From Rhyacichthys aspro (Eukaryota; Chordata; Actinopteri; Gobiiformes; Rhyacichthyidae), in the NCBI GenBank assembly GCA_036850595.1, contig CM072154.1, positions 6,951,330 to 7,015,329 on the forward strand: a DNA stretch of 64,000 nt, read 5' to 3'. Below, one piece after another: positions 24,880 through 37,719 of the stretch (position 1 is its first letter; every line of letters begins with the position of its first letter). The translations under genes and the position numbers were made by a program. Under the pieces are notes generated by a model. It had not been told where the DNA came from and did not search any database. It saw only the letters and a list, made by a program, of their open reading frames with translations.

Positions 24880-25565
24880 TGGCTACTTGTGGGACCGAGC
24901 ACGAGCACGCGGGTTGGGGTTGGGCTGTTGCGTTGTGAATTATTTCATAGTCTCGCTCCAGCTGCAGAGGGACACGGGCCGAGGAAAAAAGGCGGGAAGG
25001 TGCGCATGAATAATTAAGGGTTGTGAACTTTACATAGGCGACGGGAATAGCGGATGAATTAGCGGGAGATCCGGGGCAGCCGCACACAAATGTTGAATAA
25101 GCCATCGAGCCGTGCCGCGATCCGATTGAATCTCTGAATATGGCTGCCACGTTGACTGATGACCTATTGACTGTCAGGAAATAGTCAAGTTGATACAAGG
25201 CGATGCAGCTCGGTGGCACCGGTGCGACGTCGCATTAATGTTGAATGAGTCTAAATTCATTACGCTCGAGCACTCCTGGGGGACCACTTCCACTTAGTTC
25301 CTAATAAAGCCCGCCTTTCTTCCGAGCTGACGCTAAGTAATACAGATGTGCTGCCCGCTCCTCGGCTCTCTCCCGCCGCTCGAGCCTCTCCGTCAGCCCA
25401 GGCCTTCGCGGTGAGGGGACCGGTCGCTATGGCAACAGCCGGTGATGCAATCGGCGCGGAGCAGCTTGCCTCATGTATTCTGGGAGCGGAAACTCTCAGT
25501 CATCCACACAGGTGGTTCAAACACTGCACACTTACACTCAGACACACTCTTCGCGATGCTTTATG
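24880..25565. promoter_or_regulatory. CpG island-like block with RFX X-box-like site, candidate internal promoter
   Basis: By hand count about 50 CpG occur in about 680 bp, the most CpG-rich stretch I found. It contains GTCGCTATGGCAAC (25423-25436), which matches the palindromic RFX X-box at 12 of 14 positions, then TGATGCAATC (C/EBP-ATF-like), and several AATTA homeodomain cores (GAATAATTAAGG, GGATGAATTAGC). Unmethylated CpG-rich DNA in fish usually marks promoters or developmental enhancers. It lies 6.3-7.0 kb upstream of the agrin exon. The 119-codon minus-strand frame inside it has no recognised domain. Confidence 0.4.
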
Positions 25566-27500
25566 AAGCCCCAGTGTAAAGTATAATACATTTCTGTCAG
25601 GCAAGGCTCCTAAATCAAATATATCCATGTAAAGTTTCCAGAAATCACTGATATGTGGAAGATCCATATTTCACAGGGAAACATATGAGCCTGTGTACAG
25701 TACAGTCAAGGTTCATGCACTTTATCACCACTTTTAAGGTCTATTTCTTTAGGTTTATAGCCCAAATACTCACACATATACTCAGCTGTTTGCTGCAAAA
25801 GAAACAGACTTACATTTTGTCAGAATTTCCAAGCACTTTTCAGACTTTGCTTAATAATCTCATTACTACAATCCAGTGTGGGAGTCTCTACATTCTCAAT
25901 GATTGGGATACTTTTCCACAGTCCAAATAAAACATATATGAAGTATATATGATGTTACAGCATGACCCATTTTATTTCACAGTTAAAGATAGTGAAGCAT
26001 GCAGGATTTTCATAAAAAATAAGATTAATGCACACACAGTGGTCTCCCCTCTCGCTCTGCATCTATGTCTGTCTATTAACATTGTGGTCAGTCTATCTAC
26101 TCTGCCTGAATTTGCATCCCGTTTTGACATGTTTGGGAAATTGCAGCTAGATAGCTTTAGCATGTCTCTTCTGCACATTAAAGTCAATCTTCTATGAGTG
26201 AATAACCAAAGAAAAATAAACCCTTCCTTTTTTCACTGGTGAGCCGTATCTTTATAGGTATATAAGGCTATATAAGACACACTGTTTCTGCTGGTTTGGT
26301 AAGTGCAAGGTCTATTTAGCAGAGTTTAAAATAATCCAAGCTTTAACCATAACGGCTGGTGTTCCTCTTCAGAGATACACTTCACTCTAAACAGCCATTT
26401 GCATGCACTTAAGATGAAGAATATATGGTTAAGATTAGGAAAGATAAACACCTGGTTACTGTTTGATAGATATTCCAAGGCACTGCATAACAGTAAAATG
26501 CTGCATGATACAAACTGATGAAACCAATTGGCTATTTTTAAACCTAACTTCTCTCTTTGCCCAATCTTAACCAAAGGATTGGATTTTCTAAACATAACCA
26601 CTTTCAACATGTTTGTCTTCTTGAGTTATAAAACCCATTCCAAATACACAAAATAAGTTTAATTCTTCTATCTTATATCTTGAAAATGAATGTGATATAT
26701 CAAAAGTATATTGCCTGAAAGGTAATATATAGCAACATCACTCTTGATATGAGGTGCTAGGTATCACATATTAGAGTCGTAGAGATGAAAAAGTGCTGTT
26801 TCAATATCATTCTCCGTGAATTCTCTCTGCTCTCTACTTTGGGCTGAGAATCTAATTTGGAAAATGTAATTCTCTCCACACTCTACGGTGGCCTGTAGGT
26901 GTGGGATGAGGATGTGCGCCCAGCGGCAGATCGCTGACCCATCGATTACCGGTTGCTCAGAGCTAGCCTTAACTGCTCATCAATATCATTATACAGCAAA
27001 GAGTCCACAAGTCATGTCTTATGCCTCTGCTGATAAATCCACAACAGAAATGCACCGCTACAGTAGCCAACAGTTACCTCCTGGAAGAGAAAGAACGCAG
27101 CTCGACAAGGCCTGTATTGATCTGCGGTTACTGGCCCCTGGGAGGCCGATGCAGTCGATTATTGATCCTGGTGCAATCATAGAACGCCCGGTGCGAAATA
27201 AAGAAAACATCTGCTCACAAAGGAACAGCCCACCTTCATGGCTCAATAAGGGAAAATCTTTTCAAACAATGATGCAAGGAAGGCCTTAAGACAAATTAAC
27301 TCTCTATGCCTTTTTTGAGGGCATTTTTTTGGGAACGTTATGCAAATAATGATAACAGCTACATTTACTGAACTTGGAAAAAAATTGTGATACATATATA
27401 TAATGACATACTTCAAAAATGTGTATTATCAAGAGTGGAACTTTTCTGTCATAAAAGACATCAGGAATTAATCAAGTCAGCTGCTTAGGGTTTGACATGA

Positions 27501-28013
27501 CAGATGCCTTAAAAGCATGTTTGAGAGGAACACTCAAAACCCACTTAAAATAATATGCAGTCAAATATAATAATCTTAATACTACTACTTCTTCTTCTTA
27601 CTACAACTATACAAAAACTACAACAAACTACAACTGCTGGTGCAAGTAAAATCTACTGAACTTTGCTTATAAGTGGGATTTCTAGATCTAACTCAGAAAA
27701 AAATTAAAACTAAAAGTGATAAATACAAATGTTTACATCCAAAATACGTATTATAGAGTTTGAGTGTCACTTTGAACTCCAGAAGACCAACCAACTCGTG
27801 TCAAGGAAATGGGCCATGACTTCTGCTTTCATTTGCCTCAAAGCATGTCTGTAAGAAAAACTCAAAACACTCTTAAACTAAAGTGTTGTATATAATTATA
27901 ATAATTACTCTACTGCAACTATACAATTACTACCAATAATAATAAAAAAACATAATAATAACAGGTACAAGCTACATCTACTGAACTTTGCTTGACAGTG
28001 GGACTTCAGAAAG
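27501..28013 (+). repeat. Diverged tandem duplication, two copies about 330 bp apart
   Basis: Copy A (about 27501-27685) and copy B (about 27832-28013) share the ordered blocks AAAGCATGT, ACTCAAAAC, CAACTATACAA, and TCTACTGAACTTTGCTT followed by AGTGGGA. Between blocks they differ by substitutions and by expansion of A/T-rich triplets. The direct orientation and the roughly 320-330 bp offset indicate an old local duplication. No coding capacity is seen. Confidence 0.8.
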
Positions 28014-28018
28014 AACAC

Positions 28019-28052
<34 letters not shown>
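28019..28052 (+). repeat. (TTA)n microsatellite, 34 nt
   Basis: This is a perfect run of TTA units for 34 nt, directly downstream of copy B of the 27.5-28.0 kb duplication. It probably expanded from the A/T triplets already present in that unit. It is a likely length polymorphism. Confidence 0.95.
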
Positions 28053-29389
28053 GTATTTTAACATAGAAGTCAGAAAACTACACTGCTGTATTAGCTCTCC
28101 TTCTTTTTTGTCATTGTAAGAAGTGTCATAATGGCTTAATTCATATCAATTTAGTACTAATGCAATGACAACAATAGCAATCCATGGAGGAAAGAAGGTG
28201 AGAGACTCTAAAACAAACCGAAATGAGCAATTTATTATTTTCAGAAAGTTCTGGGCTATGAGCACAGAGTTCGGTACAGGTAATTTCTCATTCCTTCACA
28301 TAAAGGGAGCAATCAATTCCGTTCCCCCTGTGTTTCCTGAACGCAACACACATACTCTCACAGCTCAGCAACCTGGGCTACGGCCTGGATAATAGACACA
28401 ATGAACCTATTTACCAAAAGACTTCTCCAGCTAACCTGCACCAGTCTATGCCTTCAGAGATACAGTTAAAGGAAGGATGGAGGACAAGGGAGGTAAAGCT
28501 TTCATTATGGTTTAGAAGAACCAAGAACAAGAGAGGAAAGGTCAGAGTGAATATGAGGCTGCAAGAAAAAAGCTTTGAAACTGTCTGTACATTTATGATC
28601 ACTTTGTAAGCTATGGTTATATCTTGACTAAACCGTTTAATTGAATGCCTGTCTTTGTCCTTGTATCGAGCTGAGGAGAATCTATATATTGGCTAAAGTG
28701 TCCAATATTTCTCCGCTACAATTGATAGGGACATGCCCTTTTTAAGCTTGTTAGAACTGACCCTCTTCTCAGTTGACCTTTTATGTCACAGACCAAACAA
28801 CTAAAAACGTTTGCATTTAGAAATATTTTTATTTAAAGAATTGAGAAAACAGAAGTCTGGGTGCAGTTGTTTTGTTACATTTTTTGTCCACGCAGGTAAA
28901 GCCAACTAAGAAAAATGTGGAGGATGTGCAAAACATTATTCTAGAGTGATTTGTATACACGCAGAAGAAGTGCCATTTCCATGAACTTTTGGCTGCAAAG
29001 TCAAACTGAAGGGAATTGGTCTAAATAGTCTGCCTATGCCTCAGGTAGGTGTCAGACAAATGCTGATGCATGAAAAAAGTTTCTCTAGAGGTTTGTTATC
29101 TTGCATCAGTTTTGAGTCAAGTATAAATCGCAAACATTTGGATTTACTTGAACTATCACAATTATGTCTATAACACCAGGTAAACACACTGAATTTCTTG
29201 GCTCTATGGCGCAGGAGTATAATTGCAGCACAGGGAGTTTATTCTGAATCTGTATTAACATAAAAAGTAAAAAATTCCAGCTTGCTCAATTTAAATCCAA
29301 ACAGTTATTTGTGTGTGTTTTCAAATCAATAGGTCATCAGTGAAGAGCGTGGAGTCTGTGCTTGTTAGAGGCCTGTTTCAAAGTAATCA

Positions 29390-29620
29390 AACAGCTTGGT
29401 GATGCGTATATATCGTCTCCCAGCTGACTTTGTTGCTCCGTCACCTCGGCGCGCTGCTATTGTTGCCGTCTCTCTGAGGTTCGCTTGATGCTATTTCCAG
29501 CCTTCCTCAGGTTAGGGCCACTTATTTAATTTTAATGAAGTCCCACCGGCGTCTAGTGTAAATAAACAAAGCAGACTGAAGCGACAGTGAGGCGCGTTGA
29601 GATGTCTTTTTATGGGGTTC
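29390..29620. promoter_or_regulatory. Candidate intronic regulatory block
   Basis: A GC-elevated segment (CACCTCGGCGCGCTGC, TTGAGGCGCG-like ends) surrounds TTATTTAATTTTAATGAAGTC and GTAAATAAACAAAG, the latter containing a forkhead core (GTAAATAAACA). There is no coding frame of note. The alternation of GC-rich and homeodomain/forkhead-like AT motifs suggests an enhancer, on composition alone. Confidence 0.22.
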
Positions 29621-30520
29621 CTATTTTGATAAAGTTCACTTTGGTCACATTTTTCAGTAAGACTTTAACAAACAAATTAAGAGATGCGCTCACACTAGTT
29701 TTTGGCAGGCTTTTTGTGTACTCGGAGAAAACTCAATTATAACACAGCTCTAGTAATAACAAAACAGAATCCAACTTTCAGTAAATACACAAAGATATAG
29801 CTTTGGAATCTCAAACCCGTAACTTTTTTATTGACTTTCAGCCACTCATACTAATGCCACCCTCAGGATAAACACAGTTGATCTAATGAGTTTACCTCCA
29901 TAATGGCGGCAGGTCAAGTTTGCATTGACCAAACACTTCAAACCGGTGACATTTGCTTTAGCCTTTAGCAGCAATTAACCTTAAGTGAAATGCTAAAATG
30001 TGGAGCCAACTGACTTATACCTGCTTTACAAGTCTGAATTAGCATTTAGACAAGTAAAAGATGGAGTGGAGTCAAAATGTAGGCCCTTTTATTGGAACAC
30101 ATCAGTGACAATCAGCGACGACATTACCAGGCATTTGGTAGAGTCAGATTTACCAAATGTTGCACTAAATTCTGTAAAGCATTGTCTCCTTTCACTTTAG
30201 ATAACAGCAGGTGTTGAAACGTCATAAATCACGGCTTAAATGACAGCTCTTGAAGGCTCGGAACAGCTGCTTAATCATACCGGTTATGAGAAGGAAATAG
30301 ATTAAGATGAAATGAGAAAAACTTTTATAAGACAAGTGAAAAACACAACAAAGGACAGAGAGGTTTATGCCAGAGTAAGGTCAACACTTTCACTGTGAGG
30401 GAGATGTGAAGGGAGAAGTGAACCAAGGACAAACAGATATGTGAAGATTAAAGATGTCAAAAGAGAAAGAAATAAGCTCATTTTTATGTCTAGATATTGG
30501 TGATGCTGCTTTTATAAATT

Positions 30521-30792
30521 ACACACCAAAACTATAGAACACACTGCCCCCTGATATCAGAGAAGCCAGCTCTTGAAATTTTGGCTTTTAACTTATTTTT
30601 TTTTCTTTTGTATTTCATATAATGTTTTTATTGATATTTATTATAAATTAATTTATTTCTATTGATCTTATTATGATAAATGATGTTTTTTGTCTCATTA
30701 TTTTTTTCATGTCTTTTGCCTTGTGTAAAGCACTTTGAACGCCAACATTTGCATGAAAAATGCTTCATAAATAAAGCGTATTATTATTATTA
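30521..30792 (+). mobile_element. 5'-truncated L2-type LINE tail
   Basis: Positions about 30529-30573 translate to L-x-NTLPPDIREASS (x is a stop from TGG to TAG), resembling the conserved C-terminal end of L2-clade reverse transcriptase ORFs. The end reads TTGTGTAAAGCACTTTGAA, then an AATAAA-like stretch and a TTATTATTATTA tail (to 30792), the typical fish L2 3' end. Everything upstream is missing, as expected for a dead 5'-truncated insertion on the + strand, antisense to agrin. Confidence 0.75.
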
Positions 30793-31589
30793 ACTTTGTG
30801 TTAGGCTTCGTGTCATATATTTAAAACCATAATAAATAGCCATACACCTATTGCTAAACAAAAGAACGTTCTTTACATTACTCCAACCAATAAATGTTTA
30901 AGCATATCAAGAATCAGCTTTGTCTCAGGTTAAAGTCCAGTCTTCTATAAGAAAGTCTGATGTTTTATGTCCCATCCACCACCTCAACTAACATCTGTTG
31001 AAAAAAGGGTCATAAATAACCACATCTGGCGGCAAAAATGTAGATATTATTACACATAATTTAGCGCGGGGGAAAATGATGGACTCATGAAAGAGTAATG
31101 AAAATCCTGTGTGTTGCAGCAAACATGAGAGGAACGAGACCCCCTCTCTGCCAGTTCTGACGGTGTGTGTTGCCGCCTAATGAGTCACATGGGAATACGA
31201 GCTCAATCTGTGCACCGCCACCAACAAACTTTGAATCTTCACAGTTTTCTCCTTCTCTCGGCAGCTCCCCTCGGCCCATCTTATCAATAATGGACACGCG
31301 GTGGTGACGGATCCCGAATCTGTCACCTCTCATCTCCTCTGTGCCCCCTGCAGCTGGCAGCCATGACGCTTTTCCAGCACAGATTAGACTGGCCTGCAAT
31401 ATACATGAAGGGTTGTATTATTCAGCTCAGCCAGTGTTATGAAGAGGAGAGAGGTTTGCTTCACTTTCTCAAAGATTGTTGTGGAACAGGAGGCTCACTC
31501 TTTACTGGAGAGTATTTACCATAATGTTTCCAGAACATTGTACAAATATATGATAAAACTATGACTAAAGCTCTAACAAGGACAAGTTA

Positions 31590-32110
31590 AAGGCTAGAAA
31601 GAGACTTTAAGAGAACTATAAGAGAACAAAACAATGCTATAAACGAACACAACGGTAAAAGCGTATAAACAGAGCTAAAAGAAAGGGGAATAAAACAGGC
31701 CTAAAAGGCAATATAAGCTATAAGGGAACAAAATAGTGCTAAATAGGAACACAATGGTGAAAGGGGATGAAACAGAGCTAAAGGGGAATAAAAAAGAGCT
31801 AAAGGGGCGCAAAACAGTGCTAAAGGGGAATAAAACAGAGCTAAAAGGTAACAAAACAGTACCAAAGGGGAATAAAACAGAGCAAAAAGGAAACAAAACA
31901 CCACTAAAGGGGAATGAAACAGAGTCAAAGGGGAGTAAAACAAAAATGGAACAAAACAAGGATTGAGGAGAACAAAACAGTGCCAAAATTGAATGTAATG
32001 AGGCTAAAAGTGTACAGAACGTATGCTAAAGTAAAACAAAACAAATTGACCTGAAGAAAAACAAAAACAAAAAGTGAAATGCCACAAAATAACACTAAAA
32101 CACAAACAAA
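31590..32110 (+). repeat. 21-bp minisatellite, array 1
   Basis: Units of the form GAGCTAAAGGGGAATAAAACA repeat with 21-bp period. The regular core is about 31731-31960, with decayed units on both sides. Alternate units start GAGCTA or GTGCTA/GTACCA, hinting at a 42-bp dimer. Because 21 is a multiple of 3 and most units lack stops, both strands stay open over the core and give spurious Lys-rich or Phe/Leu-rich frames. A related array is at 33485-33815. Confidence 0.92.
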
Positions 32111-33484
32111 CATTCCAACTGTTCCTCCTTGGTTAACTAAATTCCAGTTTTTCTGTGTGGGAACCTTTAGACAAAGACTTATTAGGTCATTATGTTACTC
32201 CATGAGATTCTTGTTGCTCAGTAATTACAAGAAGGCATTGTGTGGGAGTGTGAGGGACGACTCTGACAAAGAACCACGGCGTCCACGCACTGACGCATGG
32301 CTTCAGCCTCGCAGAGACACTCTCACGACAGAGAGCACACGTAATCCCAGCCTCCCCGCGCCGGCCTTGATTTGCTCGAAAACAAACTCGCGGCCGGCTC
32401 TCAGCCATCTCTCGCCGTCACCGCCAAATGTTTCGTCAGCGTTGCGTCTGCTCCGACTTCAGACATGGAAAGCAGAGTGAGAAGAGTTCAGGCTTGTCTC
32501 TGTCTCTGCTTCATTTTCACTACACTGTTACAGACTCCTAACAAAGTCACAACTGGACTGTGTCAGCATCACACCAAGTCTTCATGTGAGATGTTATAAC
32601 TACTGCCTTGGTGCACCCTTGCTGACTTAAACTTCAGGGGCATTGAGCATTAGAAACACTGTAAGGTCCTGAATGTGCATTTTTTTCTGCTCAGAATGTC
32701 AATTTTTGCTTTATCTTTATTTAAAAAGTGTCTTGCTTATTGCACAAATGGAATGATATAGTCTTGAATTTTTGCTCTAGCATTTTCTTTTCTGTCTTCT
32801 AAAATTAGTCCAAGTATGGGTTTGGGAATTGGAGTGAAACCAATACAAGTCACTTCTCGAGGCGTCACATCCACCTCCCAGTGATTCCCATTTGACCAGA
32901 TTGCAACATTACTGGTATCTCACGCAGGGAGGAGCTGCAGTTTCCGCCGGTCTCTTCAAAGCGAAGAGCGTCAGAGGAAAGTGGCTCCAAACTGGCTCTC
33001 GGTGTGAGCAGGAGAGGGTGCTGTGCTTTTTCCAGGATTTCTGGAGGTAGCCCAACTCGGTGGCAGATGGCAGCGGGATGAGACTCAGAGACAACCTGGG
33101 GAGGGCTTGGAAGCAAAGCCAGGAAGCGGCAGCTCTCGAGTGCTGAGCTGGTCCGCGCTGGATAAAAGAGGGGCCGCCTGCTCCATATGCTCATCATCTC
33201 TCTGACTAATCACAATAAGGTGCCCACGGACCCGTCGTAGCGCCGCTGGGGACTGTTCACAAGAGCTGGACGAGAATGGAGCGATATCACACTCAAAGGC
33301 ACGTTGAATTGTGTTTAAAGCGGGATACAGAGCCAGCCAGGAGTTTGCCAGTCGGATTCAGTGATACCATATGGGACAAGTGAAAGTAGGACGGGGGAGC
33401 CTTTGAGGCCCTTCCCAAATCAAAACTTAGCAATGTATGCAGCACAGTGTACGTGATAGGAGCTACAGCTAAAACTGTGAAGTA

Positions 33485-33815
33485 AACAAGGCTATATTGC
33501 TAAAAAACAGTGCTGAAAAAAATGACACAAGGAACAGAGAAGAGAACGAAGCATTTGAAAAGTAATAAGACAGGGCTATTGGGGAACAAAAATGTGCTAA
33601 AGGGGAACAAAATAAGGGGAAAAAGTATGATAATGCTAAACAGGAACACCACAAAGCTACATGAGAACAAAACAATGAAAAAATGGATGAATGAATGAAA
33701 AACAGTGTAAACATACCAACGCTAAAAGAGCCAAAAGCCTAAAAGGGAAATAATACAAAGAAACAAAACAATAATAGGAATAAACCAAGGCTAAAATGTA
33801 ATAAAATAACAAAAG
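33485..33815 (+). repeat. 21-bp minisatellite, array 2 (decayed)
   Basis: Diverged units related to array 1 (GTGCTAAAGGGGAACAAAAT, ATGCTAAACAGGAACACC, AAGCTACATGAGAACAAAAC) occur in the same orientation, with irregular spacing from small indels. The two arrays are separated by about 1.4 kb of non-repetitive, partly GC-rich sequence. Confidence 0.8.
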
Positions 33816-34732
33816 TGCCATTCAAACCTGAACTTAATGAAGGATACAAAATAAACACGTAGAATATCTGCATATAATAACATAAACAAACCTTCATATG
33901 TGGCTATATCACACACTGGGAATGAGAATGCTTGATTATGGTAGATGTTTCCATTGAGGATTGATTCCAGGTGGAAGAGAGAATTATCATCCACCAAAAG
34001 CTCATAGATTTATATTGATGGGTCCGGCTAAAAGGGTGCTGCAAATATCGAGCCAATCATGAGGAGTTGATGAACGCAGCTCCTGAGGGGAAGCGCCCTG
34101 GGCCAATCCTTATGAAACCCATCTCTTCCTGATGGTATCTGCCTCTAGCTGATCCCCCACATGGACCAAAACCTGATCATACTCCTCCTGGAGCTCCAGC
34201 TGTTCCATCCCATCCCCCCGAGCTCTGAGTCCAATCAATAGCCCTGACCTGCCGATCGATACTGCCACAAATCACTCCATTTTCTCCCACTCTGGCTTCA
34301 CTCCCAGCAAGTAAAACGGGAAATAATACTGAGGGAGATGGAGCGGTGTCATCGGATAAAGTCACCTCACTCTTGGCTGTCCAAAAAAAAAAAAAGAGAC
34401 TGTAAAGTCAATTGACAAAGAATATTTGACCACAGTAAGCCACACCAAGTCATGAACAAGCCCAGAGTGCAATATTGTGTAATAAAGGTTACAAAGGAAC
34501 ACAAGTCCAGTCTCACTGATGACAAACCTAAGGAGTCCTGACCTTACAGTCTTGATTCTAAATCCAGAGTTACCTTTCAAGACAAGAAAACATGAGAAAC
34601 TGATCTCTGACTTTTAAGTTGTAAAACAAGTGATGAATCAAAATATCCTAATATTACACCGTACACATCATAGCTTTTCCTCAAAACCAAGCTCTTTTGC
34701 AGCATTTTCCGCTGTCACATATTTATGATTAA

Positions 34733-34865
34733 TTCATCCATGCCATCATTTTCTATCCCTGCTGTTTTGGGCATGCAGTGTGATCCCACTTTTTATTTAC
34801 TTTTATATTAATTCACTGTGGGCAATACAGATTTAACTACACATTTACGTCTTTGGAACGCCACT
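34733..34865 (+). repeat. Second degenerate copy of the teleost repeat seen at 22.2 kb
   Basis: ATTCATCCATGCCATCATTT, then TTCTATCCCTGCTG, GGGCAATACAGATTTAACTA and ATTTACGTCTTTGGAA match, in order, parts of the same remembered fish repeat as the 22.2-kb copy, with the middle deleted. It is non-coding and in the same orientation as the other copy. Confidence 0.55.
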
Positions 34866-37719
34866 GTTCACCCCCTCTATGTATTTATTACTACATCCCT
34901 TTGCCTAAAAACCTGGTTCAAAATCCATCCAAACTCCCTTTTCTAGAAGTTTTATGCAGGTTTTGAAATGTGAAAAAGTTACAAATATATCAAGGCAAAG
35001 ACATTAACTTTATATCACATTTCAAACCCATAAATTGCCCCTATAACTCAAACACCCTCCTCACTCCGCTAAGAGCTCTGAAAGGTGAATGTAGCTTATG
35101 ATTGTGTTATTCTCAGGAAATCAAAGCACTGAGTCAGCTGCCAATCCATCAGCACGAACTTCTTCTGGTAAGTACTCGCGGTCTCAAGAGGAAGCCATAA
35201 GCTCTTTTAATATACTCTATATGAGCGGACGGCTAAATGTACGGGAAAGAGGCAAAAAGAACCTGATTCAAATTTATGGGCGGCGTCCTCGCACCGCTGG
35301 CTTTAGCATCAGTATTATAGCACTGTGGGCATCCGCTCTCTGCCGCTGTGGAATTAATTGCCGTTGACGCCAAAGTAGCACAAAAAGTGCCACGCTTTTG
35401 CACTTTTCATTACTACGCCGGGAGTCTTTGTGTGTGGCTTTGTAATATTTTCTCACAAAGAGGGAAAAGAGGGAGAGAAGAGTAAAAACGCTGGAGGAGG
35501 AAGGAAGAGGTGGGGGTGGGATAAGTAATATGGAGCCCGTTGGAAGAGTGTTTAGCTCTTCTCTCTTCATTTGTCTTCATTCCCTCTCTTCGGAACACTT
35601 AGCCCATCCTGACCGCACCGCTGTGGCTCCGCTACACGACAGCTGTGCCCACCAACACACACAAACTCTCTGAAACACTTACAGTATGCAGATTAGCACG
35701 CACCCACCATCCGAAGGCAGGCATTATCATTACACTGAATGAACTACTGTTTATGTGTGCCTGAAAACGTACCGCAAAACAACACAGGAAGTTTGAAAAT
35801 GATCTGGCAGCGCTGTGACTAGGCTTTTGTTTCACAAATGACAGAATGGCAGCCATATTTTATTTGTTTATAATAGAATGATAGCGCTGCTGTGTAATTA
35901 GGCCCCATTTTCCAGTAATGAGAGTCATATCCATTATCTTTAACTTCATTTCTCTCACTGTGATGTGGATTGGGAGTTCCAAATGTTCATAGTTTTTGCT
36001 TAATTCAAATGCACAGTTTTAGAAAAATGTGCATTAAACCTCATCAAGAGTTGTCAGTCTGTGGCACAACAGATGTAAGTGTCAATGGATGGCTGCCATA
36101 TGGAACCACATGGAGTTTTCTTGTCTACATTGCCATAAGGCTGCACATCAACATGGCCTTTGGCAGTTTTCAGTATTCAGTATTTTATTTAAGATTTTGA
36201 CAATTTAATTTTCCCTTGGGCACAGTAAAAGTTAATAGAATTAAATTAGTTTTACCATGATGGCTTAGGTTCATCCAATCAGTAATTTGTAATAAATTGG
36301 ATGATGTAGCGCATCTACCTCAAACTACATTCTGAAGGTTCATGTTATTCTTATTTATATTTTTTCGGGGCCAAGCCATGACAACACAGCTATAAATGGA
36401 AAGCAGTTAGATAGCTTTTGAGGTTAGGGTCACATGGATAATGTAAATTTCTTCTCTGTACAACCACAGACTTTTTTGGGTGACCAATTGGGCACATTTC
36501 ATTTTTTTTTTTTTTTTTTTTTGCACGCATAGTGTGCCATAAAGAAATTCTTTGCCATGTTGCCATAAACCTTTTTCATGCTCACTTTACTTTTTTTATT
36601 GGAGGACATTACTCACTTTGTGCATTTAGGAGTGTAGTAGTCCAGTCTTTGTCCAGGAAGGAAGTAATGAAGCATAAATGGAACAGTTCATCCTTATGGG
36701 AAATACATGACGCATTAGGTGAAGCAGCTATGGTTAAATACATTGCACATGAAAATTAGTCATGTGCCTTTTAGTTTTGATTCCACCTTGCTGTGTTTTC
36801 CTGTCAGTTTTTAATGTTTGCCCCATTATGTAAAGGGCTTGTGTGGCATGTACCTGACTTAATACGTCTCAGTAGAAACCAGGTCACAGCATAAAAGGCT
36901 TGACTTTTTTCTGTGCAACTCCTTGAACATGAATGGGGCAAAAGGCTGAGTGAGATAAGATACTGAAATTGATATCGATATCACAAAAAGGGGCATGAAC
37001 GGGACTATAAACATATAATCATGGTTGAGGTGTAAACAATTGATATTTGGGCCAAATAGGACAAAGTGTGTTGATTCAGTTTGTGTCTTGGGATGGCTAG
37101 CAACCAAATGTGCCACGATAAAACTCAATATAATGAAACTGTCAAAAGATGTGCTTTTTGTGTTACTCAGGTAAAGTCCTAGGACAAATGTAAAAATGCT
37201 ATTCATAGTATTCACGACGAATCAGTCAAATTAAGTCTTATTCTTTAGTTTTGCAGTAACCCCAATCATCTTTGCTCTGTAGAAACAGATCCTTTTCACA
37301 TTCCTACATTTGTGGTAACCCTGGGCAACGGGGCAACTGTTTCTGTCAAGCCCTGCACGCATTCATCCCATTCCTTTCCAACACATCCCCCTGTCTTTCT
37401 GCGTGCCAATGGATGCGCTTATCAAATTACACCACATTCCGCACCCAATATGCTGCACCATAATAGGACATGCTTTAACACCCCATCTAACCTACATACA
37501 TACTAAACCAAGTATTAACCAACCGTACAGGCAAATGGAAATGGGCTGGGTGCTGTCGACATGGAAACGTATTGAAATAGGAGCATTCGAGGCTGGAGAG
37601 ACTTGTTCCATCAAATGATATACTTATCCTTATTAAAAATATTGTCCAATGTAATAAAGGCGAGTCACTTATCAACACACTGGCTTTTCTTATCATTTAA
37701 ATTTACAATAGAAGCTCTG

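Noticed and set aside
24860..25219. 119-codon minus frame within the CpG-rich block, considered as an alternative agrin N-terminus
   Set aside because: No signal peptide, transmembrane segment or agrin-like sequence; probably kept open by base composition.
26888..27289. 133-codon + strand frame in a GC-elevated stretch
   Set aside because: Sequence is not protein-like and starts at a non-ATG codon; the region could be non-coding regulatory DNA but lacks specific motifs.
31675..31986. Repetitive Lys-rich (+) and Phe/Leu-rich (-) frames resembling repeat proteins
   Set aside because: They are a by-product of the stop-free 21-bp minisatellite unit, not a gene.
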